Positions 25,102-34,241 of a DNA stretch of 64,000 bases are shown one piece after another; within the stretch, counting starts at the first letter, position 1, and every line of letters begins with the position of its first letter. The DNA is from Marinomonas piezotolerans (GTDB lineage Bacteria > Pseudomonadota > Gammaproteobacteria > Pseudomonadales > Marinomonadaceae), in the NCBI RefSeq assembly GCF_003362755.1, contig NZ_QKRA01000002.1:248001-312000 (forward strand), written 5' to 3'. Position numbers and translations under genes: made by a program. The notes under the pieces were generated by a model. The model saw only the letters and a list, made by a program, of their open reading frames with translations, was not told the origin of the DNA and searched no databases.

Positions 25102-26589
25102 TTAAACGGTGTAGCCAAGTACGATAAAGATAATGAAGCTTATAACGGCCCCGATGGACACATAGGGCAGTTGCGTCAAAGCGTGGGACATGGGTGAACA
25201 GCCAGCACCTTGCGCTGCCAGTACGGTTGAGTCACTGAAGAAACACGCGTGGCTACCGAATGATGAGGCAGACAGTAGAGCACCGATGACAAGTGCCATG
25301 TTGGCATCAACGCCTAAGGCAATCGGAACGACGATTGGAATCGCGATGATGAACGATCCCCAGCTTGAAGCAGTACCGAAGACCACGGCAGCCATGACCA
25401 CAAATACCAGTGCTGGCATCAATTCGGCGGTCATCATCGGTGCCACAACACTCACGATGTAGCTGGTCATGCCTAATTCATCGTTGACGCTTTTAAGCAT
25501 GAAGCCTGCGATCACGGTAGAAAGCGGGTAAAGCATGACTTTGAAGCCTTCAAAGATGCCTTTCATTTGGTCTTCTAGCGATAGCAGCCCTTGTAGATAG
25601 TACATCGCAACGGTGATGCCCAGTGTGACGATAACACCTTTTAGCAAGTCGATATCGTAGTAGATGGTGGCACCAATCAGGATCAACATGGGGACGATAA
25701 AGTTGAGCATGCCGATGAAGTTGCTGGTTTTTCGGTAAGTCGGCGCCGCCGCTTCCATCGAGTCACCAGTGTAATCATCAGGCAGTGGCTGGCCATTGAA
25801 TGCGCGTTTTTCGGCTTTCTTCATTGCCCCGAAATTACCCAGCATACCGCTGGCGACGAGGAATACGACGAAAAGAGCAACCCAACCGTATACCATGTAC
25901 GGGATGGCAGAGATGTAAACACTAAGCCCTTTACCCGATGTGGCTAAGTCGTTTTCCTCTAATAAACCTGAGAAGAACACGGCCCACGTTGATACCGGCA
26001 CCAAAATACACATTGGCGCAGCGGTGGAGTCGATGATGTAGGCAAGCTTTTCGCGGGATACTTTGTAGTGATCGGTGACTTTTTTAACGGAAGATGAAAC
26101 CGCCAAGCAATTTAAATAGTCATCGATGAAGACCACTAAACCAATGAAAAAAGTGGTTAACAGTGATTGGCGACGAGACTTTATACGTCCTTTTAGCCAT
26201 TCGCTGAAGCTATTGAGACAACCACTTTTTTCCAGCAATACAATCAAGCCGCCCATCAAGCCACAGACCAACACGATCCAAATGATGGTGTCATTACCCA
26301 TGACCGTTGACATGGTATCCGTCAGTGACGTGACAACGGTCGACGGGTTAATCATGATCAAGCCTGCAATAACGCCTACCAGAAGAGATTCGAAGGGCGC
26401 GCGTGATATGAGGGCAATGGCGAGGACAAACAATGTGGGTAAAAGAGATTTAAAGCCCCACCCTTCATCGGGTGAGTAGGTCGTTGAGAGCGACCAGAAG
26501 AACGCAACGGCGGCCAATGTGACCAAGATAGATATCAAAGGATGCCGTTTCGGATGAATGGCATACAATGCCTTTATAACTTGTTCCAT
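25102..26589 (-). CDS. NhaC-family Na+/H+ antiporter
   Basis: The 495-residue protein has about 11-12 membrane segments and NhaC-type motifs: VFIDDYLNCLAVSSSVKKVTD (about 154-174, with the conserved aspartates), a STAAPMCILVPVSTWAVFFSG stretch and GSHACFFSDSTVLAAQGAGC near the C-terminus. Members exchange sodium or amino-acid-derived substrates for protons across the inner membrane. It may be unrelated to the neighbouring lyase, though both fit a marine, osmolyte-using lifestyle. An 11-base palindrome lies 70 bases upstream of its start. Confidence 0.85.
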   Translation of the reverse strand: MEQVIKALYAIHPKRHPLISILVTLAAVAFFWSLSTTYSPDEGWGFKSLLPTLFVLAIALISRAPFESLLVGVIAGLIMINPSTVVTSLTDTMSTVMGNDTIIWIVLVCGLMGGLIVLLEKSGCLNSFSEWLKGRIKSRRQSLLTTFFIGLVVFIDDYLNCLAVSSSVKKVTDHYKVSREKLAYIIDSTAAPMCILVPVSTWAVFFSGLLEENDLATSGKGLSVYISAIPYMVYGWVALFVVFLVASGMLGNFGAMKKAEKRAFNGQPLPDDYTGDSMEAAAPTYRKTSNFIGMLNFIVPMLILIGATIYYDIDLLKGVIVTLGITVAMYYLQGLLSLEDQMKGIFEGFKVMLYPLSTVIAGFMLKSVNDELGMTSYIVSVVAPMMTAELMPALVFVVMAAVVFGTASSWGSFIIAIPIVVPIALGVDANMALVIGALLSASSFGSHACFFSDSTVLAAQGAGCSPMSHALTQLPYVSIGAVISFIIFIVLGYTV

Positions 26590-26658
26590 AGGGTATTCCT
26601 ACTCGAAGGGATAATTATTATGTAGCGGAAAACTACCTTGAAACACGTCCGACTACCT

Positions 26659-26690
26659 ATATCCCCAAATAGGTAACCCTTTGGGGATAT
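26659..26690. promoter_or_regulatory. Palindrome in the nhaC-type promoter region
   Basis: ATATCCCCAAA and TTTGGGGATAT enclose ten bases between the divergent nhaC-like gene and the small gene at 26854. The symmetry suggests a regulator site or an RNA hairpin. No regulator gene is adjacent. Confidence 0.45.
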
Positions 26691-26853
26691 TGTAACAGGA
26701 AGCATTAACGCTTATGCAATAGATGAATATCGTGTCAACAGTGAACGGTATTGAGTTCCTTTTATGGGGTAGGCGATCGCCGCATAGATTGCGTTGATGC
26801 GTGACTGGCTCTATCATCACGCGCTACCTAAATGTGGTGTAGGACAGTGTAGA

Positions 26854-27072
26854 ATGGTGCTATTTTTCCCTTCCCAACAAGCACTCGATTGTGTCAGTGA
26901 TCGCGGTCATATTCTTGGCAAGATTGAGTTTGATGGCGCACAAGACTCGTATCGGTTTGTGCCAGATCAGGAGGCCTGTGAGCTGACTGAGGCGGAAAAA
27001 GTCAGTATTGCGAGGCGTGTGGCAAGCCTGATGGCGAGTCAGTCCACGATTCCGATGCAAGATGACGACTAA
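26854..27072 (+). CDS. Small hypothetical protein
   Basis: No family is recognised. The ATG at 26854 (MVLFFPSQQALDCVSDRGHILGKIEF) gives 72 residues; a longer frame from 26794 has no ribosome site. The protein is soluble and acidic at the C-terminus. It is followed by a strong palindrome (27098-27137) which may terminate it. Confidence 0.5.
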   Translation: MVLFFPSQQALDCVSDRGHILGKIEFDGAQDSYRFVPDQEACELTEAEKVSIARRVASLMASQSTIPMQDDD

Positions 27073-27097
27073 TATTATATGTGCTGGTGATTGGTTT

Positions 27098-27137
27098 AAC
27101 GAACCATGTCGTCTCATCTACATCGACATGGTTCGTT
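27098..27137. terminator. Palindrome with 14-base arms between convergent genes
   Basis: AACGAACCATGTCG and CGACATGGTTCGTT enclose 12 bases between two convergent genes. There is no long T-run, but position suggests a bidirectional terminator. Confidence 0.55.
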
Positions 27138-27156
27138 GAGGGAGTGATGGCCTTCC

Positions 27157-28323
27157 TTAGAGGGAGGCGTAAGCGTCTAGTTTTTGTTTAAGCGTGGTAG
27201 CGGCGATGTTCGCCGTGCCCTCGAAATCCAACGACCACAAATACGAGCTGTCTTTCACCTTCGTCACCGCGTCATTCAAACTCACTCCGAGCGTTTCCAA
27301 CACAAAAGCACGCAGCTCGATTGGATCCAGCGTTTTATAGTTACCAGACGGCTTGGTGTATAAGCGCGTTGGGCTGTCCTTATTGATGGTGGATTCAAAC
27401 GCCTTACCAAGATGGTTGATCGCCCCTTGACCGCCGACCAGCATAGCAATTTGATGATCGCCATGATCCCAACCATTGGAGTTGTTCACATAGTAATTAC
27501 GACCAAAGTCGCCATGAACCACGATGACAATGGGTTTGTTTTGTTGCTCTATTTGAGTATTAGCCTGGACCAGCGCCGCTAAAAGACCGCTCATACGACT
27601 GGTATAGTTATTGAAGGCGTTGCTGTGCATATCCCAACCGCCGTATGGTATTGAAGCGTATACAGTTGAGCTTTCTGCCTGCATATAGGACAACGTCGAG
27701 GCGATTTGTTTACCGATGTCGGAGTCCCCGTAACCTGCAATGTACGTATCACGTATTGCCTTCGCCTTTTCTAAATTCGCGGCAGCCGTGAGTTGTTCTA
27801 GATGCGGCTTGCTTGATAGACCAGCATATAAGCTATTGATCTGTTTGGCTAAATCGCCTTTATCAAAAGGGTTGGAAAAATTTGCATCGGTTGAAATATA
27901 GCCTTTATGTCGGCCAACCAGTGCTTTGCCGCCGTTACCGATGGCAATCAAGTCGGTGTCTTGTTCCAACAAGTTTGCTTGTCCCAATATGCCGTAATCT
28001 TGGCAAAAACCATGTGCCTTCGAAGTGTGCCATGGCATTAAAGAGAACAGCGACAAGCGGTTATTGGTTAGCAGGGTTTCTAAATGGTCACCCCCCGCCT
28101 CTTGCCAGAAACCATTGGTCGTTAGAGTGACGTTGTTGTAGCCAGAAATGTTTTCATCTTTGAGTAACTTGGCTTCAGCCGCCGCGGATGAAGCGCCACC
28201 ATAAAGGAAAATTTCTAATACGGAGACGTCGTTGCTGCTCAACTTGGACAAGGCGAAATTGGGCAGTAATGTGGTAGATAACCCGATACCAGAGCATTTT
28301 AAAAATGAGCGTCTTGAAATCAT
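27157..28323 (-). CDS. DUF1501-family protein, Tat-exported
   Basis: The 388-residue protein begins with a twin-arginine signal (SRRSFLKCSG, residues 3-12) and carries the sulfatase-like DUF1501 fold with VHGDFGRNYYVNNSNGWDHGDHQIAMLVGG. DUF1501 proteins are periplasmic and are nearly always paired with DUF1800 proteins, as here with a six-base gap. The biochemical role is unknown. The upstream DUF1800 gene shares its transcript. Confidence 0.87.
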   Translation of the reverse strand: MISRRSFLKCSGIGLSTTLLPNFALSKLSSNDVSVLEIFLYGGASSAAAEAKLLKDENISGYNNVTLTTNGFWQEAGGDHLETLLTNNRLSLFSLMPWHTSKAHGFCQDYGILGQANLLEQDTDLIAIGNGGKALVGRHKGYISTDANFSNPFDKGDLAKQINSLYAGLSSKPHLEQLTAAANLEKAKAIRDTYIAGYGDSDIGKQIASTLSYMQAESSTVYASIPYGGWDMHSNAFNNYTSRMSGLLAALVQANTQIEQQNKPIVIVVHGDFGRNYYVNNSNGWDHGDHQIAMLVGGQGAINHLGKAFESTINKDSPTRLYTKPSGNYKTLDPIELRAFVLETLGVSLNDAVTKVKDSSYLWSLDFEGTANIAATTLKQKLDAYASL

Positions 28324-28329
28324 CTTGAA

Positions 28330-29676
28330 TTACTCCGCACTGAATTGGTAATGGGTATAGTTCATCGCGGCAATACGCAGTGCCGCCGTTACTTTGTCTT
28401 TGGTCGAGTCTTGCTGTGCAATGAGCGTATGGAACGAGGCATCATAGGTAAAAGGCTCACGCCATAGGAGGCTGTGGGCTTTGGCGAGCAAATCCGCTGG
28501 CTGCTCCGCTAACTGAGACAGCGCTACATAGGTCGCTTGACCATAGCCATAGGTCCAGCTTGATGAGAAGTTGCCTGCTTCAGTACTAAACAAGGTTTCT
28601 AAAAAGCTGGAAAGGTTACCGATGTTTAGCGCATTCCAGTCCGGCTTTTGGCGCTCCAATTTCGAAAGCATCGGCTTGCTGCCGACTTGGTCCATTAAGT
28701 CTAAGAAGGTTGAGAAGCCGTCACGACGTAATACATACTGACCTGTTTGAATCACCGGCAGCAGAATTTCTTCGGGGTATTTCGGCCGCTGGATCTTCTC
28801 CATATTTGGGTGAAGTAACGCTTGTTTATATAACTCACGGAAGGAATCAATATTCTGGCGTTTCAAACTGGCGATGACTTCCACATCTGCCGCGCCGTAT
28901 AGCTGAGTGACGACATGCGCATAAACATGCGGTAAAAAGTCTGGGTGGTTCACTACGTACTGGTACAGCTCTGTTGGGGTCGTGAGCCATTGCCCATCAA
29001 TAAACTGCGGTTCGGTATTTTCATTCAGCCCTTTTTGTAGGCTGCCTGTGTTTTCGATAAACGCATAGTTCTGTAAGATTTTTGCGGCTTTGGGCACGAG
29101 GTCATCTTGGAACTTACCAAGATACACTTCCAGTACTTCACGGCCATTATCCTCTGGGCTTCTAAATCGCGCCCAAAACATCTCGGATAGGAAGTAACTC
29201 AGCATGAATGATTTGATGCTTTGATCTTTCGAGACGGCATTTCGAATTTCACTCACATGAGTCAACACAATACTGTTAGACACCGTCGATAGCTCGCTGC
29301 CGACCGCTAAGCTAAAAGTATTGGCGAGTTGATAGGTAATCCAGTTATCAAAGTACTCTTTGCAGAAATGGTTGCCATGACCGAGGTGAACCAAAAAATA
29401 CTCAATGGCTCTGTCCGTTCGTTGGTAGCGCTCTAGATAGGGCACGAGCTCGTAATAGAAATTGCTATCTTTGGTATCGATATCGACGAGCAGTTGCTGT
29501 TTGGTCACGGTTTTGTTGTAGGGCAGGTATAAAGCGGCAGCGGCTTGAATACCAATATTTCCGTCGGTATTTGCTCCTTGCGTGGCAGTGCTGCTGGTCT
29601 CGGGCTCAGATTCGCTGTCACAAGCTTGCAAAGCGGCAACACTGGCCAATAGTAGGGCGCGGCGTGAAGCGTCCAT
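28330..29676 (-). CDS. DUF1800-family lipoprotein
   Basis: The start is set at 29676 (MDASRRALLLASVAALQAC), with AGGAGA seven bases upstream; the longer frame has no ribosome site. The 448-residue protein has a lipobox-like LQAC after a twin arginine, and a DUF1800 body with GHGNHFCKEYFDNWITYQLANTF and REVLEVYLG. DUF1800 and DUF1501 proteins form an export pair in many proteobacteria, with unknown substrate. It is upstream of the DUF1501 gene by six bases. Confidence 0.83.
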   Translation of the reverse strand: MDASRRALLLASVAALQACDSESEPETSSTATQGANTDGNIGIQAAAALYLPYNKTVTKQQLLVDIDTKDSNFYYELVPYLERYQRTDRAIEYFLVHLGHGNHFCKEYFDNWITYQLANTFSLAVGSELSTVSNSIVLTHVSEIRNAVSKDQSIKSFMLSYFLSEMFWARFRSPEDNGREVLEVYLGKFQDDLVPKAAKILQNYAFIENTGSLQKGLNENTEPQFIDGQWLTTPTELYQYVVNHPDFLPHVYAHVVTQLYGAADVEVIASLKRQNIDSFRELYKQALLHPNMEKIQRPKYPEEILLPVIQTGQYVLRRDGFSTFLDLMDQVGSKPMLSKLERQKPDWNALNIGNLSSFLETLFSTEAGNFSSSWTYGYGQATYVALSQLAEQPADLLAKAHSLLWREPFTYDASFHTLIAQQDSTKDKVTAALRIAAMNYTHYQFSAE

Positions 29677-30188
29677 GGAACCATCTCCTATCATGGTGTG
29701 ATTGTTATTAATAGTACGCAATTCACACAACAGCGTCATGCACATTTGGGCTAATCGTGTAAACGAGCTGGCTTGATTGTCTGTGTTCACGAATTCATTC
29801 GGTTTTTTGATGAGTAACAATCGAACTTATCGATTTCAAATGTGGATGTGACAGGGTGATTTTTGGGTCACGAAAAGACGCTTCTGTTGATTTATTGAAC
29901 GATTCAGGAGCAATGGGTTGCCCTTATACTGCTAATAGATAGCAAGATATGCCGAGTACTAAGCATGAGCGTGGTTATTGTTTGCAACAATTCAAGAAAA
30001 ATGAGGTTTATAACGGATATGTGCGCATTTCGTGTGGATTTGGCCGTTAATGCACGACTTTGAGCGCTTAATGAAAGAATGTTGGAACGCCGTTTGGGAT
30101 ACTTTTTTTATCTGCGAAAGCCTCTACTATGAATGACATCGAAACGCGAAACATGTTTTTAATTACTCAAACCTTTAGGAGGTTTATT

Positions 30189-30452
30189 ATGAAAAAGTTA
30201 ACTGCAATCGCACTGTCTACACTAACTGTTGCTGGCCTATCTACTTCTGCATTTGCTGATACAGCTTACGACGATCTACGTGAATCACGAGCTGGCTATG
30301 ACGCACTGTCTGCACAACTTGAAACAATGGGTTACCAAGCAGATGAAGTAACATTTGACCGCGCAATGACGTTCTCTCAGAAAGAAGCAATCTACAATGA
30401 GAAAACGAGTGAGTTGCAAGCTCAATTCGATCGCCTAGAATCTTCTAACTAA
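30189..30452 (+). CDS. Small secreted protein, copy 1
   Basis: The start is ATG 30189 after TAGGAGG, giving 87 residues; the longer frame from 30129 is read through the leader. A signal peptide is clear (MKKLTAIALSTLTVAGLSTSAFA, cut before DTAYDD). The mature part of about 64 residues is helical and charged, with LRESRAGYDALSAQLETMGY and a C-terminal ELQAQFDRL heptad-like pattern. I cannot name a family; it would act in the periplasm. A paralogue with about 85% identity lies 859 bases downstream. Confidence 0.75.
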   Translation: MKKLTAIALSTLTVAGLSTSAFADTAYDDLRESRAGYDALSAQLETMGYQADEVTFDRAMTFSQKEAIYNEKTSELQAQFDRLESSN

Positions 30453-30520
30453 TCATTAGAAGTAGTACAAAGAGGCGTCACCGTGTGGCGCCCTTTGAAC
30501 AAGCTAGATGAAAGAAAACA

Positions 30521-30556
30521 AAAGCCCCCAATCGCTTGATTGGGGGCTTTTGTTTT
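30521..30556 (+). terminator. Rho-independent terminator of copy 1
   Basis: AAAGCCCCCAAT and ATTGGGGGCTTT arms with a six-base loop and following T-run. Confidence 0.88.
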
Positions 30557-31047
30557 GTCGTATGTCGGCCTGTCATCATCTCGTTATTACCGAGACATCA
30601 TAATGATCCTCTCTAAATACTCATAAAGCATAAGACGATAATTAGGGGTGAATGGACTCATCGAGTTTTGCTACATAACGATCGAACGTATCGATTTCAA
30701 ATGAGGAGGTAGCAGGCGAGTTTTCAATCAATTAGAACCTTTTCTGATGACTTCTTGAACGATTTTAGTGCGGTTGGTGCCTTTATAGTGCGAATAGATA
30801 GCAAGATATAACGAGTACTAAGCATGGGTGTAGTCATTGTTTGCAATTATTCAGTAAAAGTGAGCTTTATAACGGATATGTGCGCATTTCGTGTGGATTT
30901 GGCTGTTTATGCACGGTTTTGGCCGCTTAATGAAAGAATTTTGAAACGCCGTTCGGAACACTTTTTTTATCTGCGAAAGCCTCTACTATGAATGACATCG
31001 AAACGCGAAACATGTCTTTAATTATTCAAACCTTTAGGAGGTTTATT

Positions 31048-31311
31048 ATGAAAAAGTTAACTGCAATCGCACTGTCTACACTAACTGTTGCTGGCCTATC
31101 TACTTCTGCATTTGCAGACACGGCATACGACGATCTGCGTGAATCACGAGCTAGCTACGAAGCATTGTCTGCTCAACTTGAAACTATGGGTTACCAAGCA
31201 GAGGAAGTAACGTTTGACCGCGCGATGACGATCCCGCAAAAAGAAGCGGTCTACAATGAAAAAGTAAGTGAGTTGCAAGCTGAATTCAATCGCCTGCATT
31301 CTTCTAACTAA
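31048..31311 (+). CDS. Small secreted protein, copy 2
   Basis: This 87-residue paralogue of the gene at 30189 has the same signal peptide and the same ribosome site. It differs at about 13 positions in the mature part (for example RASYEALS for RAGYDALS, and RLHSSN at the end). Both copies keep open frames and terminators, so both are probably expressed. The pattern of change suggests functional divergence or dosage rather than decay. Confidence 0.75.
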   Translation: MKKLTAIALSTLTVAGLSTSAFADTAYDDLRESRASYEALSAQLETMGYQAEEVTFDRAMTIPQKEAVYNEKVSELQAEFNRLHSSN

Positions 31312-31378
31312 TCATTCGAAGTAGTACAAAGAGGCGTCACCGTGTGGCGCCCTTTGAACAAGCTAGATGAAAGAAAAC

Positions 31379-31412
31379 AAAAGCCCTCAATCCTATGATT
31401 GGGGGCTTTTGC
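31379..31412 (+). terminator. Rho-independent terminator of copy 2
   Basis: AAAGCCCTCAAT and ATTGGGGGCTTTT arms with a short loop; one wobble pair compared with copy 1. Confidence 0.85.
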
Positions 31413-31453
31413 TTTTACAGCATTTCTGTTTATGCACGGCCCTATTGTTGTAG

Positions 31454-31471
31454 GTCGTGATTCATCGCGAT
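31454..31471. repeat. REP-type hairpin, degenerate
   Basis: GTCGTGATTCATCGCGAT, preceded by TTGTAG, matches the REP-type hairpin at 934 with one arm base lost. Confidence 0.6.
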
Positions 31472-31530
31472 AGTCCTGCAACCTCAACAAAACCAAGCCT
31501 CAAAATCCGAAAAGTTCCATGCAGTGTCGT

Positions 31531-32406
31531 CTACATCAGCTCCCAGAATGCTTCAACCAGCGGGTTTTTTAACGTCTTCTTCAAGGTAAACAAGCCAATA
31601 TCATAAGGCTCAAGCTCTGGCTGCACGTTGAGTATCTGAACACGGTCGATCAATGGACTATTATCCAACACGATTTTAGGTACGACGCCAATACCAAACC
31701 CGAGGCTCACCATGCTGACGATGGCTTCGTTGCCTGCCACTTGGGCGTAAATGTTAGGGGTGACACCAATATCGCGAAACCAGTCATCCACTCGGTTACG
31801 AGACACCCCAGCTTCAGAGACGATCATCGGTACTTGACCCCATTCTTGGGGGGTTTGAGGCGAAGTCGTGGAGACATTCGGCTGCTGCTCCAGTGGCGCG
31901 ATAAACACTAGCGGGGATTTGGTGATGGGTTTAAAGGCTAACCCTCGATTCATCGCGATGGGGCGTGCTGCGATGGTGATGTCCTCGTTGCTATCGAGAA
32001 TGCGTGAAATGGCTTTGTCTGGATCGCCGGTGTGCAGTTTGATCTCAATGCGGGGATGGACTTGGCGAAAACGATTGAGCAATTCGAATAAAAAGCTGTA
32101 GCTGGCCGTCACCGAGCAATAGATGCTGATTTCACCGCTGAGTTGACCTGAGTTGTCGGTAAGCTCGTGGCGAATTAAGTTCCATTGGCTGCTGGTTTCG
32201 CGAGCGTACTGCAAAAAACGCTGGCCTTCGCGGGTCAATGTCACAGTACGATTGTCGCGATGAAACAGTGTCACGCCAAGTTCGTCTTCAAGGTGGCGAA
32301 TGTTGCGAGACAAGGCTGAAATACTGATGTGGCAGTCATCGCTAGCGCGTCCAAAGTGCAACGTTTCGGCCAGAGCGAGGAAGTGTTTTAACGTTTTAAT
32401 ATTCAT
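31531..32406 (-). CDS. ilvY: IlvY, LysR-type regulator of ilvC
   Basis: The start at 32406 (MNIKTLKHFLALAETLHFGRAS) gives 291 residues. The winged helix (1-60) and the whole protein resemble IlvY, which activates ilvC in response to acetolactate and acetohydroxybutyrate. The divergent position next to ilvC is conserved in gammaproteobacteria. Two TTGCAA elements (32428-32433, 32450-32455) lie just upstream and are probably its operators. Confidence 0.9.
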   Translation of the reverse strand: MNIKTLKHFLALAETLHFGRASDDCHISISALSRNIRHLEDELGVTLFHRDNRTVTLTREGQRFLQYARETSSQWNLIRHELTDNSGQLSGEISIYCSVTASYSFLFELLNRFRQVHPRIEIKLHTGDPDKAISRILDSNEDITIAARPIAMNRGLAFKPITKSPLVFIAPLEQQPNVSTTSPQTPQEWGQVPMIVSEAGVSRNRVDDWFRDIGVTPNIYAQVAGNEAIVSMVSLGFGIGVVPKIVLDNSPLIDRVQILNVQPELEPYDIGLFTLKKTLKNPLVEAFWELM

Positions 32407-32427
32407 ACTCGTAATGATAAACCTGTT

Positions 32428-32455
32428 TTGCAAAAAATGGGACGTTATATTGCAA
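32428..32455. promoter_or_regulatory. Candidate IlvY operators
   Basis: Two palindromic TTGCAA hexamers, 22 bases apart, lie between the divergent ilvY and ilvC starts. IlvY sites in enterobacteria contain similar elements; the assignment is by position and motif. Confidence 0.4.
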
Positions 32456-32608
32456 ATATATCAATTTACGAAAGGCAGGCACTGCTATACATTGACCACA
32501 CTCGCAGCACAGCCTTGTTGGTTTGAGGCGTGTTTGTGTCACTCTTTTTTAATATCGACGTGCTTAGATGTCGGTACTTTAAACATAAAATTTTAGGATG
32601 TGTTTACC

Positions 32609-34081
32609 ATGGCTAATTATTTCAATACCTTGCCGCTACGCGAGCAACTAGAACAACTAGCAAAATGTCGTTTTATGGACAGCTCTGAATTTGCTGATGG
32701 CGTAGAAGCGCTTAAAGGCAAAAAAATGGTTGTTATCGGTTGTGGTGCACAAGGTCTTAACCAAGGTCTAAACCTACGTGACTCTGGCCTAGACGTGTCT
32801 TACGCACTACGTCCAGAAGCGATTGAGCAGAAGCGTCAGTCTTGGAAAAACGCAACAGAAAACGGTTTCACTGTTGGCACTTACGAAGACCTAATCCCAA
32901 CGGCAGACGTGGTTCTTAACCTAACACCTGATAAGCAACACACTTCTGTAGTAAAAGCTGTGATGCCGCTTATGAAAGAAGGCGCTTGCCTATCTTACTC
33001 TCACGGTTTCAACATCGTGGAAGAAGGCATGCAAATCCGTGACGACCTAACGGTTATCATGGTTGCACCTAAATGCCCTGGTTCTGAAGTACGTGCGGAA
33101 TACGTTCGTGGCTTCGGTGTACCAACGCTTATCGCGGTTCACGAAGACAACGATCCTAAAGGCGAAGGTCTTGCACTAGCAAAAGCTTACGCAGTCGGTA
33201 CTGGTGGTCACAAAGCAGGCGTTCTAATGTCTTCTTTCATCGCGGAAGTGAAATCTGACTTGATGGGTGAGCAAACGATTCTTTGTGGTATGTTGCAAAC
33301 GGGTTCTATCCTTTGCTTCGACAAAATGGTTGAAGAAGGTATCGATCCTGGCTACGCGTCTAAGCTAATCCAATACGGTTGGGAAAACATCACAGAAGCC
33401 TTGAAATACGGCGGCGTGACTAACATGCTAGATCGTCTTTCTAACCCAGCTAAGATCAAAGCATTCGATCTTTCTGAAGAGCTAAAAGTGATCATGCGCC
33501 CGCTATACAACAAGCACCAAGATGACATCATCGACGGTACTTTCTCTCGCGTGATGATGGAAGACTGGGCAAACGACGATGCGAACCTTCTAAAATGGCG
33601 CGCAGAAACAGCTGAAACGAACTTCGAGAAAACACCAGCAGGTGACGTTGAAATCTCTGAGCAAGAGTTCTTCGACAAAGGTATCTTGATGGTAGCAATG
33701 GTGAAAGCAGGCGTTGAGCTAGCATTCGAAACCATGACAGCAGCAGGCATCATCGCAGAATCAGCTTACTACGAGTCTCTACACGAAACTCCGCTAATCG
33801 CGAACACCATCGCTCGTAAGAAACTTTACGAAATGAACGCGACCATCTCTGATACAGCGGAATACGGTTGTTACCTATACAACCACGCTTGTGTTCCACT
33901 ATTGGCTGACTTCATGAAAGACATCAAAACTGACGTGATCGGTAAAGGTCTTTCTGACACTGACAATGGCGTAGACAACGCTCGTTTGATCGAAGTTAAC
34001 ACTGCGCTACGTTCTCACCCAGTTGAAGCAGTGGGTGCGGTTCTTCGTGGTCACATGGCTGACATGAAGAAAATCGTTTAA
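32609..34081 (+). CDS. ilvC: Ketol-acid reductoisomerase (class II)
   Basis: The start is ATG 32609 ([23 protein letters not shown]), giving 490 residues, the long class II form of gammaproteobacteria and plants. The NADPH site [19 protein letters not shown] is near residue 40, and the duplicated C-terminal knotted domain follows. The enzyme catalyses the isomeroreduction step of valine, leucine and isoleucine synthesis in the cytoplasm. Codon use is highly biased, as expected for strong expression. IlvY regulates it from the divergent gene. Confidence 0.97.
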   Translation: MANYFNTLPLREQLEQLAKCRFMDSSEFADGVEALKGKKMVVIGCGAQGLNQGLNLRDSGLDVSYALRPEAIEQKRQSWKNATENGFTVGTYEDLIPTADVVLNLTPDKQHTSVVKAVMPLMKEGACLSYSHGFNIVEEGMQIRDDLTVIMVAPKCPGSEVRAEYVRGFGVPTLIAVHEDNDPKGEGLALAKAYAVGTGGHKAGVLMSSFIAEVKSDLMGEQTILCGMLQTGSILCFDKMVEEGIDPGYASKLIQYGWENITEALKYGGVTNMLDRLSNPAKIKAFDLSEELKVIMRPLYNKHQDDIIDGTFSRVMMEDWANDDANLLKWRAETAETNFEKTPAGDVEISEQEFFDKGILMVAMVKAGVELAFETMTAAGIIAESAYYESLHETPLIANTIARKKLYEMNATISDTAEYGCYLYNHACVPLLADFMKDIKTDVIGKGLSDTDNGVDNARLIEVNTALRSHPVEAVGAVLRGHMADMKKIV

Positions 34082-34156
34082 GACGATGACTGCGCTTACT
34101 AGGGCAGTGTTACAAATTGACTTGCCCTAGTATCGCTCGCAACATCGTCTCTGTAG

Positions 34157-34192
34157 AAAAGCCGAGTAACTCATTGAGTTCTCGGCTTTTTT
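34157..34192 (+). terminator. Rho-independent terminator of ilvC
   Basis: AAAAGCCGAG and CTCGGCTTTT arms, with 14 bases between that can pair further, and a T-run. Confidence 0.85.
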
Positions 34193-34241
34193 ATCGCCTC
34201 TTTTTCTATTTTTGCTTATTTAACGTGCTAAGGAATTGCTC

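Larger units (their letters stand above)
29820..30565 (+). repeat. Tandem duplication, unit 1
   Basis: The stretch from about 29820 to 30565, which includes the promoter region, the small secreted protein gene and its terminator, is repeated at about 30680-31412 with an offset of 859 bases. Identity is very high around the gene and lower upstream, where the second copy differs by insertions and substitutions. Apart from this gene, no feature was seen in 29677-30188. Confidence 0.85.
30680..31412 (+). repeat. Tandem duplication, unit 2
   Basis: Second copy of the unit described at 29820-30565. The conserved blocks include GATAGCAAGATAT, CGAGTACTAAGCATG and TATAACGGATATGTGCGC upstream of the gene, and AAGCTAGATGAAAG downstream. 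Confidence 0.85.
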
